Assembly (NCBI GenBank): GCA_015847255.1
Contig: JADLZK010008775.1
Span: 434,001-498,000, forward strand
Reading direction: 5' to 3'
Length of the DNA stretch: 64,000 nt
Origin: Hyparrhenia diplandra
Lineage: Eukaryota > Streptophyta > Magnoliopsida > Poales > Poaceae
The notes beneath the pieces were generated by a model that saw nothing but the letters and a program-made list of their open reading frames with translations, made no database searches and had not been told where the DNA came from. Of the stretch, positions 1-10,071 are shown in pieces. Made by a program: the position numbers and the translations under genes. Position 1 is the stretch's first letter. Every line of letters begins with the position of its first letter.

Positions 1-202
1 ATTTCTTCGTCTAAACAAATGCCACTATTTGTCGTCTTTATACTACAAACCTCCTTCCTTGTGACTGTGAGTATGCTGAGAACCTCTTTGCTTATGGTAT
101 AAGTTTCTTCCTCTTTCTCTCCTTAGTTGTCAGGTTAATCGAATGCTGTCCTATGCCAATTTTTGCCTGGGTTTCCAAACAATCGTACTGTTCCATATTT
201 CG

Positions 203-497
203 TAAGGTTAAATAAGCATATCTGATTATATGTTCTTGTGCTGTGCTTCTATGCCTTATACTATACTAAATGAGATCAAATTAGTGACTGGTTACTACGG
301 TTGGTCATAAGGATATCAAAACAGTACATAGTTACCCTGGTTATTACAGTGGCTGACTGCCCTAAGGTTAAACAAGCATATCTGTTTATATGTTCATGTA
401 GTGTGCTGCTATGCCTTATACTATACTGAATGAGATCAAATGAATGTCTGGTTACTACGGTTCGTCATAGGTACATGAAAACAATATATAATTACCC
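203..497. repeat. Two-copy tandem repeat, 160-bp period
   Basis: A block starting TAAGGTTAAA at 203 recurs at 363 with the same order of landmarks (GCATATCTG, ATGCCTTATACTATACT, GAGATCAAAT, GGTTACTACGGTT). The copies differ by scattered substitutions, so the duplication is not recent. It lies in AT-rich sequence that looks like intron or spacer. The rest of 1-1200 shows no convincing exon. Confidence 0.8.
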
Positions 498-1217
498 GCT
501 TAGTAGCAGTGACTGACTTCCAGTTCCTGATTTCTACTTGCAGCGCTGTTTAGGGGACTCTATCATATATTTGCTCCATCTGTTTCTGCTTCCCCTTCAT
601 ATGTGGCCTATTTATTATACCTGATTGTTTGATTAGTAAGTCTTTATGTACCTTAGCGGTCCCACCTTCTTCTTTCTCCCCCCTCTGTGAGGTACTGATT
701 TTTGTGGGTCTTTTTACTCCTCATATCTTTATTCTTTGTATCTTTTTCAGCAGCTCTAAGGGAACTGAAGCCCTGCGAATTAGGTTCATTTCAAGTTTCT
801 AGGACAAAAAATGATATCTACCTCTTCTTTACTTATCATTGGTGATAATGTCTAGATCACAAATAATTAGGCAACAATGATGTGCAGCATAATGGTTTAC
901 TAAAAATTGGATTTAGGTATTTTTATAAAGTGGTGGCACACTCACTTAAGTTAGTAGTTGCCCTGCTTATAATTTTTTTTTTTTGCTCAAAACCAAAACT
1001 GCTGTCGCTGGCCCTTTATGATAAAATCAATAGACTGTTTGCATCCACTTTTGTTAATGAGCCAGTCCAATCTGTCGATTTGGTGTGACATGTTTTTAAT
1101 GAATAACTTTTACGCCTACTGTCCTTTCTAAAAAAAAAACCCTTACGCAAATATACAGGCAGCTGTTGATGTCTGGGATGGTAGTCGAATATAACTTCTT
1201 TATTCTCTAGGTTGCAG

Positions 1218-1654
1218 GCCCTTGATTCTTTCAAAGCTGAAAGTGGGTTTGAGCTTACCTTGTCAGCTGGTGACATTGTAATTGTCCAGAAAGTAATATA
1301 CTTTTTCATAGCCATAGCTTATCTTCTTCCATGTTGTTAATACGGTTTTAGTGCTATTAGATGCATACCTTTAGCAGATAAACACACCACCACTTAGCTT
1401 TCATTAACTTATTCTGAACCAAGTTTTTTTTTTTTATTTCTGTTAATAGACATTATGGGTTCTGTCAAATGATTAATCATTTTTGCCAGCAGCTGCACTA
1501 AGCATACATATGATCATTTGGCCTGCACTTGTCCTCACTTTTCTCTGAAACACAGATTTGAAGCAATGGTTGGGTAGAAGGTGGATGCAAAGGCAAAGCA
1601 GGATGGTTCATATCGGAAGACAAGAATGTTTTTCATGCTTATAGAAAAGTATAG
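1218..1654 (+). pseudogene. SH3-domain protein, last two exons, with an in-frame stop
   Basis: Two exon-like blocks encode one SH3 domain. Block 1 (1218-1292, after CAG, before GTAATA) reads ALDSFKAESGFELTLS..GDIVIVQK, the ALYDF-type first half. Block 2 (from 1556, after CACAG) contains SNGWVEGGCKGKAGWF, the second half with the conserved GW and GWF, and ends at TAG 1652-1654. Both junctions are phase 0, but block 2 begins ATT TGA AGC, so a stop lies where a Trp codon (TGG) would fit. Plant SH3P proteins acting in vesicle and autophagosome traffic carry such a domain at the C terminus. No upstream BAR-domain exons are recognised in 1-1217. It could be a gene remnant or a gene with a sequence error. 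Confidence 0.55.
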
Positions 1655-2595
1655 AAAAGCAAAGTTCCACATATCTTTTAGGAGTTCTGGGCTGTCGCAG
1701 TACACGGTTTTCATTCTTTTGTTGGGATCTACAATAGTATCCATGTTTTCATTTGCTCTTAGTTCCTGCGATGTACTTAACGGCTGTCGTGTGCATAGAT
1801 TAAATTTATTGAAATAGAACAATGAGTCAAAGTACAGGTACACTTGATGTGGAGTAGGGTATTAACTGAATTTAACTTTTTCCATACCTTACATTTTAAT
1901 GAAAATATGAAACATTTGTACGCAAATTGCATGAGATAGGAGTAGAGTGAAATTTATTAGAACTTGGTGCTATTTTCATGATACTGACCATGGATTAAAG
2001 CTACACATTACTTATCTCCACCTGTTTTTATTCCACATGAATAACAACTCTGCATAACATACACCTCCACCTTCCAATCGGGGGCGCGCAAAGGCGCGCC
2101 AATCTACTAGTGCACAAGAATGCTCCGAGAATGATGAGGCGAATCAAAAGGTCGAGATTTTTTTTTTTGTATTTTCATTAATCTCGACGGACGGACAGAG
2201 CAGAATGATAAGCGATCCATTCATGGTAGCCGTAGGCAATGATTTGGTTGGGTATGCAGTGCCGCGTGAATGAATGAATGAATGAACATAATCGTAATGC
2301 CAGATTGCGCGTAATTTGTAGTATAATACTGTAGAAAGAAAGACAAAACGTTGTTATCCTCACCTAGTCACGTTATTATAAAGTCTACATGATGGATTCA
2401 TTGGACAGAATGATTCTGCTGCTACTAATTGGAGGCGAGGATGGCGGGGCGCCAGTTGCAGTTCATCACCCATCCATCCATGATCCATCCATTCAATTAT
2501 GCGTAGTGAGTGACGGGCAGACAAACGGCACTAAGGACAGCTCGATCAGTCTAGCTAGGAGTATAAATCCGATCTTCTCTACAGGCAGCAGGGCC
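1655..2595. other. Spacer without recognised gene
   Basis: AT-rich sequence downstream of the SH3 remnant. It includes a short GC patch near 2080-2100 (GCGCGCAAAGGCGCGCC) and a GAATGAAT run near 2268-2285. No conserved exon, structural RNA or complete mobile element is seen. Confidence 0.5.
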
Positions 2596-3040
2596 CCCCA
2601 AAATAGCCTGTGCATGGGTGGGTTAACACGGATCTGGATGGTTCTTGTGGGTTAGTTTAGTGTAGCTAGCTAATTGGATCATGGTTTTTTCTGGGTGGGT
2701 AAAATGGGTCAGAGTTGCATTTGCTTCTTGGGTGGATTGGGTTGGATTGGGTGGGTTTGACGGATGGTCAGCTCTAGGCTCCGTCCTGCTCGCCTGAAGT
2801 CGGCGCGAGGTCCCAGCACCTCGTGGCCATGGTCGCGACGACGGAGATCCTGGGAGCGCCGTCCGATGGCGCGGAACCTCGTTGGAGTCGTGTGGCTTGG
2901 TCGCGGAGATTTCGCTCCTATTGCTCAACTGACGCGACGTCGCTGCAGAGAAGGATGGTTCCAGAAGTGTCAGCGTCAATGGAGCTCACGAGACGATAGA
3001 ATGGGGCAGCAGAGCTAGCCGTGGCGAATTAAGTTGAAGT

Positions 3041-3388
3041 ACCTATGATCCTGGCGGAGCCGTCGCTGTTGTCGGTGTCGGCCACGATCTTCTCGACGGC
3101 AGCCGTCTTCTTCTGGCAGTAGTACCGGAAGCTCGGCGAGCCCGGGCCAGACATTGGCGGGAGCGCGGCGGTCCCCTCCTCCAGCTCCTTGGGCTCCGGC
3201 GCCACCTTGCACCCTCGCCTCCTGCCCCCGGACCCGCCGGACGACGAGTCCGCCTCCTGCCCCTGCCCTTGCTGCGGCGGCGGCAGACCCGAGGTGAACG
3301 CCTCGCTGTGCCCCTGCGCCCATCGGGGCTCGGCCCCGTAGGCGGTCGACGCCACGCACCCCATCCGTCCGCTTGGAGCGGAGTTCAC
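3041..3388 (-). pseudogene. Unidentified captured exon inside the hAT-like element
   Basis: A GC-rich minus-strand frame with low-complexity Gly/Ser/Gln stretches ends in a conserved-looking segment, SPSFRYYCQKKTAAVEKIVA, followed by acidic residues and SARII. A possible GT splice donor follows. I do not recognise the family. The composition and abrupt ends suggest an exon captured by the transposon rather than a resident gene. Confidence 0.35.
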
Positions 3389-3442
3389 CTCCTAGCACCT
3401 CGTGGGCTCTCGTGCCGCGAAGAAGGCCTCATGTTTCAGAGT

Positions 3443-3797
3443 TCACAGCGTCACGGGGCAGAGCAGCGGCCGTCCGTCGAAGAAGGCCTCGAGTTTTCCG
3501 GCGACGACATCCACCACCCCACGCATGGACTCGGCCGTGAGCACGGCCCTGTGACCTGACAACACGACGTTGTCCATGTCCAGCAGATCCAGCGGCACCT
3601 CCGGCTCATCCTCGAACACGTCGAGCCCAGCGCTGGCGATGACGCCCTCCCTCAGGCACCGCACCAGCTCCGACTCGTTGACGAGGCCGCCGCGGCCGAC
3701 GTTGGCGAGCACGCCGCACTCGCCCAGCGCCTCCATCACCTCCCGCCCCACCACGCTTCGCGTCTCATCGGCCAGCCCGCACAACAGCACCAGCAGG
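3443..3797 (-). pseudogene. Hydroxypyruvate/hydroxyphenylpyruvate reductase, C-terminal fragment
   Basis: The minus-strand frame encodes the C-terminal part of a D-isomer-specific 2-hydroxyacid dehydrogenase: LVLLCGLADETRSVV, then NVGRGGLVNESELVRCL, GLDVFEDEPEVP and DNVVLSGHRAVLT. NVGRG and LDVFEDEP are hallmarks of the NAD(P)-binding half, and the GHRAVLT segment is where the family keeps its catalytic His. The N-terminal half and the GxGxxG nucleotide loop are absent. Full-length plant enzymes (HPR3/HPPR type) are a little over 300 residues, so this is about one third. It begins abruptly next to the terminal repeat region, which supports capture. It cannot be a working enzyme. Confidence 0.8.
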
Positions 3798-4262
3798 GAA
3801 CCACGGATTGATTGGGTTGGAACCGTATCCACCGAAGCGTAGAGTAAGTTACATGGGTGGGCCTCACAACCCAACCCAATCCATGGATTTTTGTTTTTGC
3901 GGTTTTAAATGGGCCGAGATGGGTGGATTGGGTGGGTCAAGTGACCCATGCACAGGGCTACCCCAAATCATCACATACATAAATGCTCAACGATCTCGAA
4001 TATAAACCTATATACAAGACTGACAGAGTAATAAGAATGGAAATAGAAGGGGGAATTCAGAGTCATTCACCAAATCACCAGCATACACTCCACCACAGCA
4101 TCAGTAATACTCCATGTTGTCGAAATCGGGACCAGATCCAAGGAACTCTGGAAAATATACTAGGACCACAGACAGAGGGGCAAATGAAATGTGATAAGAG
4201 TACAAGAACAATCTTGTAGAGCCTGTTTATTTGTTTAGCGTCCAGACTTGCTGGTCGTTGGG

Positions 4263-4551
4263 CCTGCTTGGTTGACAACTAATTTTTCGCCCAACCAAAA
4301 TCATGGTAGTCAAAACTTGGGAACTGCCAAACAAACAATACTTACAAAGTTAGGGTAAAAAACATAGGGTGTGCATTTGGTTGATTGCCAATATAAAGGA
4401 TTGCCAAATTTATTTTTTATATATAGCTTAAGAACATTATAGAGATATAAAAATTAGTGATGCCAATTCTTTGGCAATGAACCAAATGATAACTATAATT
4501 TTGGCATGCCATGATTTTAGTTTGGTAAAAATTAGATGTCAACCAAGCAGG
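4263..4551. mobile_element. MITE with 25-bp inverted termini
   Basis: Left CCTGCTTGGTTGACAACTAA near 4263 matches the reverse complement of the right end (CCTGCTTGGTTGACATCTAA from 4551) at 23 of 25 bases across the terminus. The interior is AT-rich, non-coding and partly palindromic (GGTTGATTGCC and GGCAAT motifs). Target duplication is unclear, so no superfamily is assigned. The stretch 4552-5343 is the gene-free upstream region of the next gene, becoming C-rich toward its start. Confidence 0.7.
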
Positions 4552-5343
4552 AGAAGGTCGCCTGGTTGGCAAACTGCCTGCTTAGGCCTTGACCATGATC
4601 AAATACCAGATCAGGTCCCTACTGCTCCTGTAGTATGCGTTGCCTTTGCTGCCTTTGCATGGCACTGGCAGGCAGCCTGAAAATTTTCACGAGCAAGCCA
4701 TTCATTAATGGCAGCTTAATCACACCACACCTTACGCTCATTCATTAACCAAAGCAAAGCATGCATGCTAACGACTCCCCATTAATCAATTCATGCTTGC
4801 TACGCAGTTCGTCATTATGACGCCAGGCAATCCGAGCGTCGCCGTCACGGGTACCCGAGCCGAGAGAGACGCGCCGGCCGGCACATCTGATGCGATGCCA
4901 ACGTGATCCCGTCCCCGGCCATCATCCCCGCCGCGCAGAGCAGACGCTGCTGCTGCCCGACCTCAACAGCTAGCTGCACGGCGCAAGCACGGTGGACAGA
5001 CAGGGACACCACTGTCCAGTCCAGTCTTCCCTTTCAAGCAAGCAAGCAGCAAGGGGACGGGACGGACAGCTGCTGTGCTGTGCAGCGCTGGCTCCTCCTC
5101 CTCCCTAGTTGCCCTTCCCTTCCCTTCCCTTTCCCGAATGGTATCGTGCTGCCGCGACCTCTAGTCGTCGCCAGCCACCCTCCCCATCCCAGACTCCTCT
5201 CCATCTCCATCTCCAGTCAGTCTCCACCACCACCACCACCACAATCCACCAAGCTACCTGTCCGTCCGTCCCTCCCTCCCCTCCCCTCCCCTTTCCCACC
5301 CAGGAGCGCGAGAGCCAGCCACCAACCCCTCCCGCCGTCGGCG

Positions 5344-8300
5344 ATGGCGCCAGGCCTCGCGTCCTCCGACACCTCGCCCCCATCAGCGGCACCACCACCC
5401 CGCCGTCTCTCCTCACCACTCCCCCGGCGAGCACCTCCATCCCCCCTCCCCGTCCGCCTCCTCCCGCGCCAAGCCACGGAAGCATGCGCCCTCGCCTTCC
5501 CCGTCCCCGCCTTCCCCACCGACGCCGACGACTCGCTCGACAACCCGGATCTGGGCCCGTTCCTCCTCAAACAGGCGCGCGACGCCATGGTGTCGGGCGA
5601 GGGCGGGGGGCCGCGCGCGCGCTCGAGTTCGCCGAGCGTGCCGCCAGGGGCGCTCGAGCGACGTGGCGAGGGGGCCGAGCTTGAGCTCGCCATGAGCCTT
5701 CATGTCGCCGCCGCCATACACTGTGGGCTTGGACGACACGCGGACGCCATACCTGTTCTCGAGCGCGCCGTCGCTGTCGTCACGCTGCCGACGCCAGAGG
5801 CGCGTGCTGCGGAGGGGGGAGGGCGAGGTGGTGGCTGAAGGCGATGATGGCGGCCAGCAGCAGCAGCAGCAGGGTGGTGCCGTGCCGGACCAGAGGGGCG
5901 AGGAGTGGTCCCTTGCCGCCTTCTCTGGTTGGATGCAGCTCGGCGACACCCACGCCATGCTTGGACGCATGGATGAGTCCATCGCTTGTTATGGCAAGGG
6001 GCTCGAGATCCAGATGGCTGCGCTCGGTGAGCGCGATCCCCGCGTCGCCGAGACATGCAGGTGATCATCAAGTCCCCTTTGCTGTTTCTCGATCTGGATC
6101 TCGCCTCTTATTCTTCTCCCAATAAGGCCCCCTTTTTTTTTTTTACTTACCTCATCAAACCTCGCCAAACCAAAGAAGAGATATTTCCCCACTCCCTCCT
6201 CTCTAGTCGTTAGTCGTTACACAAAGACAAAACCCTGGATCTCGACACAATTGAACTGATTTCTTGCTTGCAAACACCTACTCTAAGTGTGAAATCTTGT
6301 CACGAAACATGACAATTTTGCTGCTTCTCAGGTATCTGGCGGAAGCGCATGTGCAAGCTCTGCAGTTCGACGAGGCAGAGAAGCTGTGCCGCAAAGCCCT
6401 CGAGATCCACCGGGAGCACAGCGCTCCGGCATCCCTCGAGGAGGCCTCGGACCGCCGCCTGATGGCACTCATCCTGGACGCCAAGGGCGACTACGACGGC
6501 GCCCTCGAGCACCTCGTGCTTGCCTCCATGACCATGGTTGCCAATGGCCGTGACATTGAGGTTGCCACCATTGACGTCGCCATAGGCAACACCTACCTCG
6601 CCCTCGCCCGCTTCGACGAGGCCGTCTTCTCCTACCAGAAGGCGCTGACTGTTCTCAAATCGGCTCGTGGCGACGACCACCCTACGGTTGCGTCGGTCTA
6701 CGTCCGCCTTGCTGACCTTTACCACCGGACAGGCAGGCTCCGTGAGTCGAAATCCTACTGCGAGAATGCCCTCCGTGTCTATGCCAAGCCTGCACCTGGT
6801 GCTGCCCCTGATGAGATTGGTGGAGGCTTGATGGAGATTGCTGCCATCTATGAGGCGCTTGGCGATCTCGATGAGGCCCTAAAGCTTCTTCAGAGGGCGC
6901 TCAAGTTGCTCGAGGACTCGCCGGGGCAGTGGAGCACCGTCGCTGGTATTGAGGCACAGATGGGTGTTCTGTACTATATGGTGGGGAGGTATGCAGATTC
7001 GAGGAACTCGTTTGAGAGTGCGGTTGCCAAGTTGAGGGCCAGTGGTGAGAGGAAGTCGGCATTTTTTGGCGTTCTGTTGAACCAGATGGGGCTAGCTTGC
7101 GTGCAGCTGTTCAAGATAGATGAAGCTGCACAGTTGTTTGAGGAGGCAAGGGCAGTTCTGGAGCAGGAGTGTGGCGCCTCTCATCCTGATACTCTTGGTG
7201 TGTACAGCAACCTTGCTGCAATCTATGATGCCATGGGAAGGTACGACATCGATAACCTGTTCTTCTGCAACCTTCAGTCATTTGATTCAGAATCCATACT
7301 CGTATCTTTGCTTGTGATCCAATTACATACTTAGTATCTGTAGTACCGATAGATGGTGTAAACAACCACACATTTAGGAACTCTACTAGGTGTTATTGAT
7401 ATACCCATAATGATATAATGATATGTCTGGTGCCGAGATTTTCCTGTTATCTGAAGGGGTAAATTTGTTAAATCTAATTCTTTGCTGAATGACCGTGTGT
7501 GTTTACATTTGTTTGTGGGTGCTGGATGGTGTTGTGGGTTGAGCTCCTTCTTTAGATTATCCTGTGTATAAGCGTGCTTTGATTTTGTTTGGGAAAAAAC
7601 TAGTACCTAGATTGGTTGATTAGTTATTACTTACCAGATGATCATTCCTGGCATGTGATGTCCAAGTTCATGGTCCATGGTGTATTTGCCACATGTGATG
7701 TACCCAACTTTTGTATACTTGCACAACTAGCAAAACCTGATCTATTCAGGATAGGCTTGTGCCCATTTATTCATTCTTTCCAAACTGGAGAGGCCCATGC
7801 CCATATATTCATGTTTTCTGTAGTAGACAGTCCTGTACCTGCTTATTGATGGCTTCGAAACTATAGTCAAAGAGAATTTTTCAGCAGATCAGTGTAGTTG
7901 AGCCTATGGCATGCTTGTATGTAGCTGTAGATCTTATATATGCCTCTGAAAACAGGATAGATCTTATATATGCTATCTGAAGGGGTAAATTTGTTAAATC
8001 CAATCCGCATGTGTGTGTGTTTACATTTGTTTGTGGGTGCTGGATGGTGTTGTGGGTTAGATTATCCTGTGTAAGCGTCCTTTGATTTTGTTTGGGAAAA
8101 ACTAGTACCTAGATTGGTTGATTACTTACTTACCAGATGATCATTTCTGTCATGTGATGTCCGAGTTCATGGTCCATGGTGTATCTGCTGCATGTTATGT
8201 ACCCAACTTTTGTATAGCTGCAGAACTAGCAAAACCTGATCTATTCAGGATAGGCTTGTGTCCATTTATTCGTTCTTTCCAAACTGGAGAAGCCCATGCC

Positions 8301-8765
8301 CATTTATTCATGTTTTCTGTAGTATAGGCAGTCCTGTACATGTTTATTGATGGTTTCAAAACTATAGTAAAAGAGATTAATTCAGCAGATCTGTAGTTCT
8401 AGATCTTATATATGCCTCTGAAAACAGCATAGATTACAGATTAGTTATTGTAATTGGATGGTCCATTTTTGTTGCATTATAGCTACTAATACATGTCTGC
8501 GTATACTCCCGACTATGTATATATGTTCAGAGTGGAGGATGCGATTGAGATCCTGGAGCACGTGCTGAAGGTGAGGGAAGAGAAGCTTGGCACGGCGAAC
8601 CCGGACGTGGAGGATGAAAAGAAGCGGCTGGCAGAGCTCCTGAAAGAGGCGGGACGGTCACGGAACCGGAAGCAGAAGTCGCTGGAGAACCTGTTTGTGA
8701 CCAACTCGCAGCGGGCGAAGAAGGAGGCCGGGAGGAGGTGGTCCAACTTCGGGTTCAGGAGCTGA
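5344..8765 (+). CDS. Kinesin light chain-related TPR protein (KLCR/CMU type)
   Basis: Three exons: about 5344-6060, 6332-7240 and 8531-8765, stop TGA. Exon 1 has a Pro/Ser-rich N terminus and then SLDNPDLGPFLLKQARDAM, typical of plant KLCR proteins. Exon 2 is a long intact run of tetratricopeptide repeats (for example GNTYLALARFDEAVFSYQKA and LGDLDEALKLLQRALKLLE). Exon 3 ends the TPR array and adds a basic tail (RNRKQKSLENLF). Relatives (KLCR1/CMU1 in Arabidopsis) bind cortical microtubules and help hold cellulose synthase tracks. Exon 1 has three indel sites: a GC run at 5611-5622 (+2), G4 at 5647-5650 (+1), which together restore frame, and G6 at 5814-5819 (+1), which does not and leads to TGA at 5836. 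The Pro-rich N terminus may hold more shifts. Exons 2 and 3 are clean, so this is a real gene with either a damaged first exon or sequence errors. Confidence 0.85.
7449..8460. repeat. Tandem duplication inside KLCR intron 2
   Basis: Two copies of about 0.5 kb lie head to tail. ATCTGAAGGGGTAAATTTG occurs near 7449 and near 7975, and ACTAGTACCTAGATTGGTT, CAGATGATCATT and CCTGATCTATTCAGGATAGG recur in the same order. The copies differ by small indels and substitutions. The duplication is confined to the intron and leaves exon 3 intact. Confidence 0.85.
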
Positions 8766-10071
8766 GGAGCTACATCGTCGGTCGTCGTGGTGGCTGTGGC
8801 CTTTGTAACATAAAGGAGGAAAGGGGAAAGGAAAGAAAAGCGCATGTAAAGGTGTTGTTGTAGGTTATTATTATTATTTTTAGGAAGGTGATGATGATTG
8901 AGTTTGCTGTTGGTGTATGTGTGGCACTGCATTATTACTGCTATTGTCTTGGCTTATTTTCAGTTTAAATTTGTTTTTTTTTCCTCTCGTGGTTATTGTT
9001 AACTGGGTGCTGTTGTACCTTGAGAAGAGAATATTGTCTTTGTGGTGGAATGGTGGTGACTGATGAATTGTTTGCTAGCACATTGTTTCCTTCCATTGAT
9101 TGAAATGTTGAGAATCCCTGGAGCTGAAATGCTGTCCTAGTCTGTCCTGGTGAGGTGGCACATGGCCATGCAAAATGCTGTCGGTGTTGGTGCTTACTGT
9201 GTGCTGTGTGGTATTAGGATCTGATATCTTATTATGAGCAAAAGTGCAGCACAATGTTGCTGTCAACAGGTGAGGTGAGCAATGTGCCATGTGTTTGGTG
9301 TGTTTGGAGATGCATCGGCATCGGTTGGTGACTCTTTTGTTCTCTGATGATGAAACGCATCGGTTGGTGACGTAGAGCCGACCTAGTATGGCAGAGGGAT
9401 CAGAAATGGAGTATATCTTTTTTTTTTTTTTTTTTTTTTTTATGATGAGGAGAATCAGAAACACAATATCTGCTCACCCAACATCGGAGTTTGTTGGAGC
9501 ACGTTGTCAGTCTGGAAGGTTTTGGGCTGCCAAAAGTCTGGGGGCTTGGGCGTGGTGGGGCGGCTGATTTGGTAGTCAGCCTGTCAACGCGAAGCTCCAC
9601 ACTGGGCCTCCCACCGAATTAATCTGAGCCCCGCTGGCCCGCTAAAGTCTCGACGATCCCACAGTAACTGCACTGTAACTTTTTCACCGCCAAAGCCGCC
9701 GCCTCCAGTTTCAGGTTTTCACCACCAACCCGCGCGGCGATTCAAAAAGTGCAACAGACCCACCGAAAAACCGCGGGCCGGAACAGACCGCGCCGACCAC
9801 CTCCTCCTCGGCACACGTGCGGGGTCACTGCCCGCTGGGCCCAGCCGAAGCCGAGGCGGCGGCCCACCGCCCAAGCCCCGCGCCTCGGCCTGGCCCGCGA
9901 CAGCGGCGCGTATCAATGACGCGTGGGCCCGTCTCATCGAGCCACCGAGAAATAATACGTCCCCACCCGCACCGCACCCCCGTCCAATTCCCGTTTCGAT
10001 TCGACTCCGCCCGCGCCGTACTCGCCGCGAATCTCTCGCCTCCAATTCCGCCGCCGCCGCCGCCGGTTCGG
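8766..10071. other. KLCR 3' region and JMJ upstream region
   Basis: 8766-9100 is T-rich and suits the 3' UTR of KLCR. A long T run lies at about 9418-9441. From about 9600 the sequence becomes GC-rich and leads into the JMJ start; CGCCGCC repeats just before 10072 look like a grass 5' UTR. No clear TATA box was found. Confidence 0.5.

Larger units (their letters stand above)
2604..3960. mobile_element. Non-autonomous hAT-like element carrying gene fragments
   Basis: The ends are inverted: left TAGCCTGTGCATGGGT at 2604 and right, read on the minus strand from 3960, TAGCCCTGTGCATGGGT, differing by one base gap. Flanks CCCCAAAA (2596-2603) and CCCCAAAT (3961-3968) match at 7 of 8 bases, the duplication length of hAT elements. 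GGGTGGATTGGGT-type subterminal repeats occur inside both ends. There is no transposase; the GC-rich interior holds gene fragments instead. The superfamily is inferred from duplication length and terminus. Confidence 0.75.

Noticed and set aside
2623..2979. Minus-strand frame next to the reductase fragment, considered as its N-terminal half
   Set aside because: No GxGxxG or other N-terminal reductase motif could be found in any frame.
4903..5343. Upstream extension of the KLCR frame from an ATG at 4903
   Set aside because: The extension is low-complexity Pro/Ser-rich sequence that looks like promoter and leader; the ATG at 5344 fits the family better.
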